DNA of 64,000 nucleotides from the NCBI GenBank assembly GCA_033557835.1, contig JAWQRO010000061.1, positions 1-64,000 of the forward strand, written 5' to 3'. Each line of letters opens with the position of its first letter. Position 1 is the stretch's first letter. The notes under the pieces were generated by a model. That model searched no databases, had not been told where the DNA came from, and saw nothing but the letters and a program-made list of their open reading frames with translations. Shown piece by piece: positions 1 through 9,794 of this stretch. The stretch is from Helochares maculicollis (taxonomy: Eukaryota > Arthropoda > Insecta > Coleoptera > Hydrophilidae). The position numbers and the translations under genes are program-made.

Positions 1-104
1 ATATATTTATAGCGTATTTTATTTGTTTGATGTAAGGTTTATGATTAAAACGCTATTTAGTAGCTAAAGATGTTTAATTAGCTGTTATTCTTTACAGTTT
101 CGCT

Positions 105-630
105 TCATAATTGAAGAAGCAACATCAGAAGTGACGTTATTTTTAATTTACAATAACTATTTGTAAGCAAACATTTTAGTAGGTAGGCAATATCTTTCTT
201 ACTATAGCAAGCGTTTTCTTCTGTTTTGATGTGCAGGATTTCCAGTAGATTACGTTTCCTCATGTTGTTTTCTACTTCCAGAATTTTTGTGTTCTCGTAG
301 TCGAACGAATGTGTTTGTTCGTTAGCGTATTTTGCTAAAGTTGTGCTGTGTGGTTTAATATTTGTGTTTGATTTAAGTTGGTTCAGTCTAGCTTTTAGAG
401 GTAGGCACGTAGTTCCAATATAGTTCTTACTGCCTTCCTTGCAATTAATTTTGTTGACTAGATTGTTTATATCCTTCTTGTTGATTTTATTTTTTGTGTT
501 AGTGAATATAAATGGAATTTTTGTTGTTGTGCCAACGGCAGGTTTTAATTGAATTTTTCGAGTTTCTTTTTGCGGATATAACCTTAGGAATTGGAACGTA
601 TTTTAGATGTTTTTTTCTGTGGTATCGTTG
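105..630 (-). pseudogene. Penelope-like element, GIY-YIG endonuclease tail (fragment)
   Basis: Read on the minus strand from about 597 down to the stop at 105-107, one frame stays open for about 160 codons. It carries the endonuclease core NYIGTTCLPLKARLNQLKS, then TTLAKYANEQTHSFDYEN, then KILEVENNMRKRNLLEILHI. This order (YIG half of GIY-YIG, a His-containing helix, then an E-x-x-x-RxxLE helix) is what I know from the C-terminal endonuclease of Penelope-like retroelements, which nicks DNA for target-primed insertion. The GIY half is poorly conserved (VNKINC precedes the core). Upstream, a TAA interrupts the frame near 600 and then the 3' end of an RTE element begins, so the reverse transcriptase part is missing. 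It is a 3' relic; the frame being open this far suggests a fairly recent copy. Confidence 0.7.
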
Positions 631-2012
631 TTATCATCATCATTTCAGCCATATCAACCTGTATTTCAAGGTGAAGCCCCCTTAATTAATTAATTAGTTA
701 TTATTGTTTTTACACACAATGTTGTTCACGTGCTTCTACTTCTTCTGCAGAGGGGATGTCTTATTGTATTTTTTACGTGGTTATCACTACCAGTTGCCGT
801 ATATATTTTTGTTCCAGCAACTTCCATTTATTGCGGTCTCCGGGTAGCCTGAACCAGGTTGTTCTTTTGATGTCTCGGTCCCACCTGTCTTGGAAGTGAT
901 TTTTGGGTCTCTTAGTACCCCCGGGATACCATTCTATTATTTTTGTTGTCCATCTATTGTCTGTCCTTCTTGCTATGCGCCCCGCCCATTGCCATTTTAG
1001 TGATTTGACTCTTTGGATTATGTCTGTTACTTTGGTCTTTTCTCTAATTCATGTGTTTCTTTTCCTATCTCTCTTTGTAATGCCTAGCATTGATCATTCC
1101 ATTGATCTTTGGGTAGTGGCTAACTTATTTGTAACGGTTGCATTGAGAGTCCAGGTTTCGCAACCGTAAGTTAACACTGGAAGGATACATTAGTCGAATG
1201 TTCTGCTCTTTAAGTCTAGGGGCATTTTGGACTTGAATATTACAGTTTCGTCCAAATACTCTCCATTCAAGTTTAATTCTTCTATTGATTTTTGGAAGTA
1301 GGGATCATGATATATTTATTAGACCGAGATATATGTATTTGTCAACTGTTTCTAAGGTGGTACCCTGAATGGCGATGTGTGTTTTATTTGTGAATTCGTT
1401 GAACATCACCTTTGTCTTAGAGGGGTTCATCTTTAGACGTACTTCCTGACTGACCAAAGCTAGTTCGTTTATCATTGTTTGAAGACTGGCGGGGTCATTT
1501 GCTGTCAGGACTATGTCGTTGGCAAAGCGAAAGTTGTTGATGCGTTCTCCGTTTATACACAATCCGTAGTTGTCCCAGTTTAATCTTCTGAACATATCTA
1601 GAGTGGCTGTGAATAGATTGGGAGATATTGAGTCTCCCTGTCTTACTCCTTTGCGTACAGAGAATTCCCTAGTTTCTTTATAGAGTTTAACAGCCGCTTT
1701 AGCTTCTTTGTTGATGTTATTCAGTAATTGTATATATGTTTTGTCTACACCTTGTTCTGTCAAGGCATTTGTTATTGCTTTTGGTTTTACAGAGTCGAAT
1801 GCTTTCCCGAAGTGAATGAATGCTAATGACAGTCGTAATGTGTATTCTTTGATTCTGCTGATCACTTCTTTGATTGTTTGAATGTGATCCATTGTGCTGA
1901 AGCCTTTTCGGAATCCAGCTTGTTCTCTTGGTTGGGCAGAACTTAGTGTAGATTGAATCCGGCTGATGATTGTTTGTGAGCATTTTTTATACTACTGGTA
2001 GGAGACTTATGG
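631..2012 (-). mobile_element. RTE-type non-LTR retrotransposon, 5'-truncated copy
   Basis: Minus-strand copy of a LINE. From 5' to 3' it shows a piece of the RT N-terminal motif (ISLLPVV, near 1990-2012), RT palm motifs (1305-1985), the post-RT thumb region, and a C-terminal block with LKWQWAGRIARR and RWTTKIIEW (about 780-1030), typical of RTE-family endonuclease/RT proteins. It ends in a short TGA-repeat tail (GGCTGAAATGATGATGATAA near 631-650), the type of 3' end RTE elements use. No apurinic endonuclease domain is present, so about half the protein is missing, as expected of 5' truncation during target-primed reverse transcription. It abuts the Penelope fragment at its 3' end, which may mark an insertion into that element. 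Confidence 0.75.
1305..1985 (-). pseudogene. RTE reverse transcriptase domain, catalytically dead
   Basis: The frame 1892-1305 gives 195 codons without a stop and continues upstream (CSQTIISRIQ, then QPREQAGFRKGFSTMDHIQT) to about 1985. RT motifs in order: AGFRKG, AFIHFGKAFDS (motif A), GVRQGDSISPNLF (motif B), RFANDIVL (motif C), KMNPSKTKVMF and YIYLG. In active members motif A reads F-[IV]-D and motif C reads [FY]-A-D-D. Here the motif A aspartate is His and the first aspartate of motif C is Asn, so two of the three metal-binding residues are lost. A frameshift near 1300 separates this part from the C-terminal block, and a TAA interrupts the 5' motif near 1990. It cannot encode an active polymerase. 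Confidence 0.8.
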
Positions 2013-5000
2013 GGTGGTAATTTATGTATATAATAAATGCATTTATAGCACATAATATTAAACTATTAGAAAACACGTTCCGAATGGAATCAATAATTAA
2101 AGAATAAGGCAAAGCTTTAATAAACCGACCTTGTAATATATTTATTACAAGTTGTAGTAATAGATTTGAAAAATTGTCAATAAATTGTATCTCTGTTCCT
2201 TTAAGCTAACTTCTTCACTAAGGGATCAGGCATCAACAAACGTGAGGGTAGCAGTTAATTGTTTGTGATTCAAGTAGAAAAATTTAGCAATTATATTTAA
2301 TATTTAAAACGTATTATCACAAAACTGAAAATTTTTTGAAACTGATTTTTTGAACATCAATTAGTTTTAATGTGATTTGTCATAATACATTGATTTTTAG
2401 TTTATATAATAAATGTACAATTTGTCTAAACAACATCGGAAAATGTTATGTAGTGAAACTTTATTATCGGAAATGATTCGCTATTCTACTCACTGCACTC
2501 GGCTACATCGATTCACAAACTGCGACTAATTTTCTGTAATGCTTTAATACAAATATTAAGTTACTTAATTACAAAAAACATTTCAATTATTTAGAAAAAT
2601 GTTGCAATGAGTCCAAATACAGCCAATTGGCATCGCGCCCAAGAGATATATTGCAGGAGGCGTAAAGCACGTAATCTCATGAATTGGTTAATTAGAATTC
2701 GAGATTTTGGCAAACCTCTTAAATTTAGAGGATCCTTGAATCCATTTTGACCATATTTTGAAATTGCTTGTGTATGTGTATGTAAACTTAATAGCAGCTT
2801 TACCATTTGAGGTGGAGCGATGGCATTTAGCATACTGCTATTACCGCAAAATTGTAGATCCGTATCAATTATTAAAGCATGTACGATTACTGGAAGTACC
2901 TGCTATCTACGCAGTTTTGAAACTAGAACCTTTAAAATGTGCGGTATAGTTACTACGAATAAATTATAGATACAAATGTTTATCATGAAGTGTACTTTTT
3001 AAACATATTTAAAAATTCCATATTTAGTAGGCATTCAAATAAACTTTACAAAACTGTTATAAAAGTGTTACTTTACATGCATATATTTGATTTTTTAGTT
3101 ATGAATTCTCATTTTAAATGTGGACTCTGTAAAAGATTTTTCCACCCGTCCAATATTAGTATATATACTTCAAAGTATACTTTTCGTTTGTACAGTACTG
3201 CATATTACATACAGTTACATTAAAAATGGCCTCATTATTTATATACTACAATAAAATGAAATATTTCTTATGAACTTATTACATTGATGATTGTATATTA
3301 GATATATAATATATTATACATAAGTTATTATTATATGATTATTAAAACTTGTAGCTACTTTTCTGTTAAACATACACATATTTATACGGGAATGTTGAGT
3401 AGGGACACTCCAGATTTTTATGCTAATGAATGGATTCCTAAAAAATATTATAATTAAAGTGATGATAACTGACACATATTTTTTGAGTAGAAAATGTCGA
3501 AGGTAGTAATTGAAATAGGATAGCACCAGTGCCTATACAATATAACAAACATTTTTTTTATTGCATGATAGTGGAATCCTCTGTTTTGGTGACCAGAACT
3601 GGTCTAACAAAGAACATATTGTCAGTACATCGCCAGTTTCTTTAAGGAGGAAATTACATCTAATTCTATTATCATCTAAGCTCAGTGACACATATAATGA
3701 TCTGATTTGCATAAATATCAGAGGTGCAATTTTTTCACTGCAGTAGGTTGCTTCTGGTATAAGAACACATGTCATAGTATACCTCTAATATTATTATAAC
3801 GATTTATACTAAATATAATATAGTTGTTGGGCACCTATTCATCTGTAAAAGTATATCATTAAGTTAAAAACCCAACATTACTGGAAACTATTCTTGTATA
3901 TAAAGAAAAAAAATTGCATAGATCAAAGGGTCTTCCAACAATAATATTAGGATTTGATGTTCAACTATTGCAAATTCTAATCAGGTTTGCAAAACTTGGA
4001 AAAAGTCGTATCTATTAATATCCTGTAGACAGAGTGCTGAGTTTACCGTCCAAATAGTTTATTAAACTACACCTCGAGCGTCTGAATTGGACTTATACAG
4101 TATATTTAAGTCCATAAAAATTTGAGAAATTGTCAACTGCTTCTAAGAACAGCTACTGATAGCCGTATTTTGCATTCAGAAGAGCAAAACATGTTAATTT
4201 ACTGCTTAAACATAAATTCTTTTTGACTCCGTCAATATAAAATTTCAGAAATAAAGTTCCATTTTCAGGAAATTTTAAGTAACTCATTATTTTTGAAGAA
4301 AAGTATTAATCATATTTTTCACTTGTAGCAGTAATTGTGGAACATTGGTGTTTCTATTTTTTCACACCCATGGATAAAGTTTTAGTTCAACGACAAAATA
4401 CGTGTCTCATTATTTTTGACGGAGAATCTACATATAAAGTTTCTGGTTCATATAAACAGCGATTTTTAGATATTTTTTTACCAAAAAGCAACTACAACCC
4501 TTTAAGCATTATTTAATATGTAGAATCAGCATCGTTTTAGATATCGATACATCTATTAAGCCACATTTCACTAACTTATGAGTTGATTTTTCGATAAATG
4601 TTTGGACTTGTATTTCCTTGCTTTTAAAATATAATGTACTCAATAGTTTTCTTATCGTTTGCATTAGTATTTTTTTTTCTTCATAAAAGTCTGGATATTT
4701 ACAACTCATTTACCCCATTGGTAAAATCCTCGAACAACATTTTTGCCCCCCTAGAAAAGGAATTTCAAAAACTCCTTTCTTTCTACACTATAAATTGCCT
4801 CAGCTCACTTCAGCTGTTTAAAATAAGGGTTGATGACCCATTTACATACTTTTCCAAACGGGCTGCATTATATTTAAATTTTATTTAAATTTATACTGTT
4901 ACTAAGATTTCGTTTGATATTTGATATTTGGCCAATACATTTTTTAAGCAATCTAAAAGCTCTATGCTCATTGCGTTTTTTACACTTAATTTACCAATCA

Positions 5001-6150
5001 GTATCTACTGCTAAAAAATTCTAATATCCAAACTGTAAACCAGAAAAGAATGCGTTTTTGCAGCGTATAAATGTTTAAATTTATATCTATCATTTAAGTC
5101 GATACCTCAGTAAGATATAGGTCATGGACAGTGGGGGGTTATAATAGCTGGAGAAATAGGGTAGAAATGCTTTTGTTTGGGGTAAAAGCTGCAAGCGCTC
5201 TGATTGCGTAGGTTGGAACTAAGGCCTAATAAAATATTTAAAACGCATAATTTGCAAAGTTCAACACCCTGAAGCTTATTCTTTACACAATTACCCTTTC
5301 GTTACACTTATGTCACCATTAGTGTACATTTCACCCTTCATTCGTTTGCAATTTGTCAGCTTTTGCACTGCAGGTAAAAACATCAATAATTCTGTTTGTT
5401 CGTGCATTTGAGTTTATCTATTGAACTTACTATTATTACGGAAGGGGGATGGTTTTGCCTACAAAAGTAATCATTAATTGATTAAAGCGACTAAAGAAGG
5501 CAACAATTGCCCGTTGGTCTATTATTTGGTTTGGGGCCACCATGTCTATTATTATCTACTATAATAATCAGTACTACAGTATAATTGTCAGTTTCATTTT
5601 CAATAGCTCTGTTATTATTGGATACTCTAAAGTGATTAATGATACCGATATTTCGTTTTGTTAATTATCTTTGTCCTAAAAGAGCAATAAAGTGAAAAAC
5701 GCAAATTTAGATAAATTTTTCTTGGTTGTCTTGTCGTCTGTTTTTGTGAAGACTGAAAAACTGCCGACTGCAAAACGATATCTTAAAAATTTTAGTGTCA
5801 AGAGCACAATAGAACCAATTTCCTTTCTATCTATTTAATGGGCGATAATCAATATCTTATAACACCAATGAAACTAAATTAGAACTTTCCACTTTCATCG
5901 CGAATCGACCGTCTATCCACAGTGGTCTATCTGTCTATCTGACATTACCAAATTGTTGGTTATAAATAATCTAGCAATTTCTAATAACGTCATAGAGATG
6001 GAAAGTTTTGGGAATTGGCCGGATAGCCGGGGAAAATCAATGGACGGCGATTGTATAGCGTATGCCGTGAATTAGAATATCTGCACAAGAAATCTTTTGA
6101 TGGCCATATTTTTCGCTGCTGTTACGTGTTTATATCGATTCTAAACCCCT
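2013..6150. other. No gene seen
   Basis: About 4.1 kb of AT-rich sequence. The open frames are short (under 85 codons), low in complexity, and have no recognisable motif or convincing splice sites. I see no transposon protein, RNA gene or repeat array here. Probably intergenic or intronic. Confidence 0.5.
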
Positions 6151-6465
6151 ATGAGTCCATTCACCCCAAGTCTTGCAGGTGGACCACCCCTTGTACTGGA
6201 CGAAGGTCACGGCAATTATGTCCTTTATGTTAGATCTTATGACACGCTAACAAGCGTGAAGATAGTCTTTAAATCCTTGAGGTGAGGTGGAAGACCTTAC
6301 GGGAACTTCAATTCATCGTTAAGAAGGTTCAAATCCTTGCAAGAGGGGGATTTTTATGACGCATTAAAAAGTACTTCCTCGTATGATGAAAGTGCAATAA
6401 ATTCAATTTTAAATCAAAAGAGAAGGTGGATGTTAGTAATGAAATTGCTGTTTTTACAAGAGTGA
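6151..6465 (+). CDS. Unidentified open stretch, possible exon ending at a GTGAGG donor
   Basis: Starting at the ATG at 6151 the frame reads SPFTPSLAGGPPLVLDEGHG, then NYVLYVRSYDTLTSVKIVFK, to a TGA at 6283-6285. It continues in the same frame (GGRPYGNFNSSLRRFKSLQE and on) to a TGA near 6463. The composition is protein-like and locally richer in G+C than its surroundings. Two readings fit. One is an exon at 6179-6281 bounded by TCTTGCAG and GAG|GTGAGG, in which case the in-frame TGA is part of the intron. The other is a decayed mobile-element gene with one stop. I do not recognise the protein. The coordinates given are those of the open frame, not of a proven exon. Confidence 0.25.
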
Positions 6466-8329
6466 TACGAATATTTTGTTTGTCATTTTATTCATTTAAA
6501 AGTCTGGCGTTGTAATAACTGTATATTTAATAGCTTAAAATATTACACTGTACACTGCATAGAATGTAACTTATTATCGACTTGGGATACATTGCTAATG
6601 ACCAATTTTAAATGTTGACACTGTCTTAAGTGAAGAAGAAGATGTGACATTTTATGAAATAGGGGACTTAAACTGAGGTTACTACATTTATCTAGGAACA
6701 ATAATTTTAGATATGTGAGGTTTAGGAATGTAAATCAAAATTATTGTTAAAAATGCAAAATATTAACACTACAGTCTAGGACAATTTAAGTTTGAAATGG
6801 AAAACAAATGCTCAAGGCGTGATACATAGCACTAAAGACTACTGTACAAACATTGAAGATTTCTTTGATTTGCGGTTTGAAGATGTGAAAAGAAATTCTA
6901 GATCACAATTGAAAGAACAGCTCTTGGGTGTTAAACTTTTGAACCTAAGAGGTAAATGTTTCTGTGGTAGTAAAACGATTTTGTATATTTTCTTTAATAA
7001 ATTGCTTTTGGGTGTAAATATAATATAAAATATTATAACTAGTTTCTACACTACTTCAGCAGAAGAATATAGATAAAATTGACAGCATTTTTGGCTTTTT
7101 GTAAATAGGTAATATAGATAGTGTAACACGTAAATTAGCCATTATGAAATATCGGTTAAATAAATATATTTGAAGTGGTAGATTGCGCTAACTTCTACAA
7201 ATGGGCAGCAAATTTTTGGAATTTCTCTGCTTAGGGTTAGTTCTATAAATAAAAATTACAATTTTGAAGATTGTTTCAACGTTCTTACCACATCATAACG
7301 GGCATTTGTAACAATTTAGAAAAAAATTAATGCTTCAAGTATAGCGATTACCAAAAAGAAATTATGATTTGTATGAATTGCAACAGCTATTCTAAATCGG
7401 CATAAATAAAGTACAAACAAAGTAATAAACGGTTCTGAAGGGCTGTTTGGTCCAACTTTCTGAGAACTTAAGGGAGCTATCAATGCTGATTTTAATGTCG
7501 CCACAATAATCTCTAATGATGGTCGAAACTAAATGCAAGGTTATGCAGAATATTGATTTTAAAGCGTTGGGACAAACAAAGCAATACATTTAAGTCTAGT
7601 TTCGCGACATTTAGAGCAATTAGAAAAGATATCGTGATACTTGATTATACATTAGCTCTTCTTAGGAATACCTTTGTAGTATGTTCGGTTACTCGAATTC
7701 GAATTAGTGCATTCCATCCTGACCGAAGTTTTAATTATTTTAGGAACTCTGACGCTCTAAATCTGCCCGATTCATTTTAAAAGAAACTGAAGCTTGAATT
7801 ACTTCCATCCTCTTAGGCCTTCCTCATAATACAAAATAAAATAATACAAATAATAAACTGGGCAATTACTATTAAAAGCTTCTTATATTTATTATAACCT
7901 CAACAGTATTGATACTGGAATAAAATTGTAAAGACCTAGTCGATAGAAAAAATACATAAATTTACCGAGAATAACAAGATGCGCCACTAAAAGCGATAAT
8001 AAAACCTTCAGGTCAGAGGCGCAATATAGACCAATTGTAAAACATCCAGAACTTTTGCAATATAAGGAGCTATAAAAATAAGGAGATACTCTTTTATTTT
8101 ACATAAAATCTGTAAGACTACAACTTTGATAGAATACAGTTTAATTTTATGAACTTAGATGGATTACTATACCCGATTAGGTATTAACATGGCTATAGGT
8201 GTAGAAAAAGCGAAAGAATGGGAAAAATGAAAAAATATCCTGTAAATAGAAAGATAATTAACATAAAAGAGAAGAAAGTAGAAATTTTTGATACTTAATA
8301 ATTATCTCATCGGAAGACTGTAAAATAAA
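6466..8329. other. No gene seen
   Basis: AT-rich, with only short open frames on both strands (for example around 6792-7028 and 7553-7780) that lack recognisable domains or flanking splice signals. Nothing else stands out. Confidence 0.45.
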
Positions 8330-9200
8330 TCTAGACATAGGAAAAATAGGACGAAATAAAAATGTATACTACGCTCTTAATCAAACCCTTTTCGGGAAGA
8401 ATTGGTTAGACAAAAATTTTGCTGTAAGGGCACCAACAAAGATGTATTCCAGTAACACCTGAACAATATAATATAAAGATAAAAGCAAGATAATCTTTAT
8501 GAAAATGAAAAAAATTGCTAAGTGAACGAAAATGATAAAATGAAAAACTGATTTGAAATAGAATTAGAACGACGGTAGCTGAATTGGTACGGCCACATAG
8601 AATGAACTAGAAACTTAATGAAGAAAATAACGGCTGAAAGTAATAGCAAAAAAACGGTAAACCTAGGAAGAAATTGACTGACAGAAGAAATGAAGTTGGA
8701 AGGAAGCGATATAAGAAATGAGTGAAATCATCATAATATACAATAACAATTTGACGTTGATAGATAGAATGATTTAAACGTGAAGAATGACCATCTCAAA
8801 ATTTGAAGAAAAGAAAACCAAGAAATAGAATAGATTGAGATGGTTGCCAAAAATGAATTAGTACAAAGATTATGCTGACATTAACCCAAACGAAGCACAA
8901 CCAGAGGTCGAGTACTTAAAGCAAACTATAGCAAATACATAGAAAAACATTAAGCAAGCTATAATCGATTCAATACAGCTTAAAATAGGAAAAATAGCAA
9001 CTTAATAAAGAAAAATACTTGGATAACTGATAAGAATATATCTTATGAAAATGTTTTAAATACAAAATAAAAGGAGCGTAACACAATACAAGTAGAAGAA
9101 TTGGCAAGAACATTAAAGAAAATTAGGCAGAGAGACAAAAAGCAAGAAAAAAAGGTTCAAATCCAGCAGTTGTATAACTTTCAGTTTATTCCAACTAATG
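8330..9200 (+). pseudogene. LINE remnant (C-terminal region), heavily decayed
   Basis: The plus strand has GRNKNVYYALNQTLFGKN (8346 onward), which matches the post-RT segment of LINE proteins that usually reads Y-x-A-L-N-x-x-[FIL]-[FL]-G-[KR]. It is followed at 8590-8720 by LNWYGHIE and a basic stretch with LTEEMKLEGSDIRNE, the usual 'WYGHV-R-M' C-terminal motif. Stops and frame changes are frequent. From 8770 to 9200 further broken pieces (ITDKNISYENVL, VEELARTLKKIRQRDKK) could be from the linker between endonuclease and RT of another LINE copy, which would make this two overlapping relics. No functional protein remains. Confidence 0.5.
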
Positions 9201-9350
9201 AAGCTATCTCCAATATACTAGAGTTGTGGAACCATCAAAGATTGGTATTATTTTTATGATGAAGGCTTGAGTATACAGTTAAAAAACAATAACAAAATAA
9301 TTGCCTGCATACAAGCTCAGTATCTACTATATTTTAATAATTACACTTAC

Positions 9351-9535
9351 CCTCCAGCCACCATCTTCCTGTTGTTGAAGAGAGCCCTAGGAGAACAAGA
9401 AAACGTGTAAGGCGTTTTAGGCAGTGCTTTATCCAAATCATCAAACTGCTGATCCAGGATATCCTCCTGTCGGGTCCCCGGTTTAGCCATACCTCTCTTT
9501 GGTATCGTCATGGTAAATTTCTTGAAAGTTTCAAA
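9351..9535 (-). CDS. Internal coding exon of an unrecognised gene
   Basis: A 185-base exon on the minus strand. It is entered through a strong acceptor (pyrimidine tract CGCTTTTCTTTTGCAG, AG at 9536-9537) and left through a strong donor (GG|GTAAGTGT, donor bases 9350-9341). It is open in the frame that starts at phase 0 and ends at phase 2, giving FETFKKFTMTIPKRGMAKPG, TRQEDILDQQFDDLDKALPK, then TPYTFSCSPRALFNNRKMVA-GG. The peptide is hydrophilic and mixed in charge, with no membrane segment, and I do not recognise the family. An internal ATG at 9511-9509 has the context TTTACCATGA and could be the true start, leaving the first bases as 5' UTR. It joins the exon at 9687-9794 through a 151-base intron. 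The next exon, to the left, was not found. Confidence 0.6.
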
Positions 9536-9686
9536 CTGCAAAAGAAAAGCGCAGCAATCAGTTGGCGAAATCTTGTTTGTGCATAACACAAAAGCAACAA
9601 GTAATAAGTGTCCTTTGTAGTGCAAGGCTCTTCTAGTAACGGCACAATTTGTGTTCGACAACACAAGACGACACAATCAAACTTAC
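9536..9686 (-). other. Intron between the two exons of the unrecognised gene
   Basis: 151 bases beginning GTAAGT and ending with a pyrimidine-rich tract and TTGCAG on the minus strand. It interrupts the frame in phase 0 on both sides. Although it can be read through without a stop in the downstream frame from about 9676, the strong paired splice signals favour an intron. Confidence 0.55.
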
Positions 9687-9794
9687 AGTCTCAGAAACCT
9701 CGATTTCAGTAAGGTGAATTTTAAGAGATATGAAAATGTTAAACAAAATGTAAGCTGCTAGTTCGGCTTCATCATCAAACTTTTCGGTAAGCAT
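9687..9794 (-). CDS. Upstream exon of the same unrecognised gene
   Basis: The minus-strand frame from the ATG at 9794-9792 runs 36 codons (MLTEKFDDEAELAAYILFNI, then FISLKIHLTEIEVSET) and stops exactly at a donor, GAGACT|GTAAGTTT (donor at 9686-9681). It exits in phase 0, matching the phase 0 entry of the exon at 9351-9535. A stop (TAA) lies immediately before the ATG. So this is either a first coding exon, although the ATG context is poor, or an exon entered at the weak acceptor CCGAAAAG just after the ATG. The splice-site and phase agreement with the neighbouring exon is the main support. The alternative is that this exon is 5' UTR and that translation starts in the next exon. Confidence 0.45.

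Noticed and set aside
903..1169. 88-codon plus-strand frame
   Set aside because: Antisense to the C-terminal block of the RTE retrotransposon.
6315..6345. tRNA-like B box GGTTCAAATCC
   Set aside because: The T-stem mismatches at its outer pair, and there is no A box, anticodon arm or acceptor stem at the right distance.
9150..9170. Second GGTTCAAATCC box
   Set aside because: No tRNA fold around it; it lies inside a LINE remnant.
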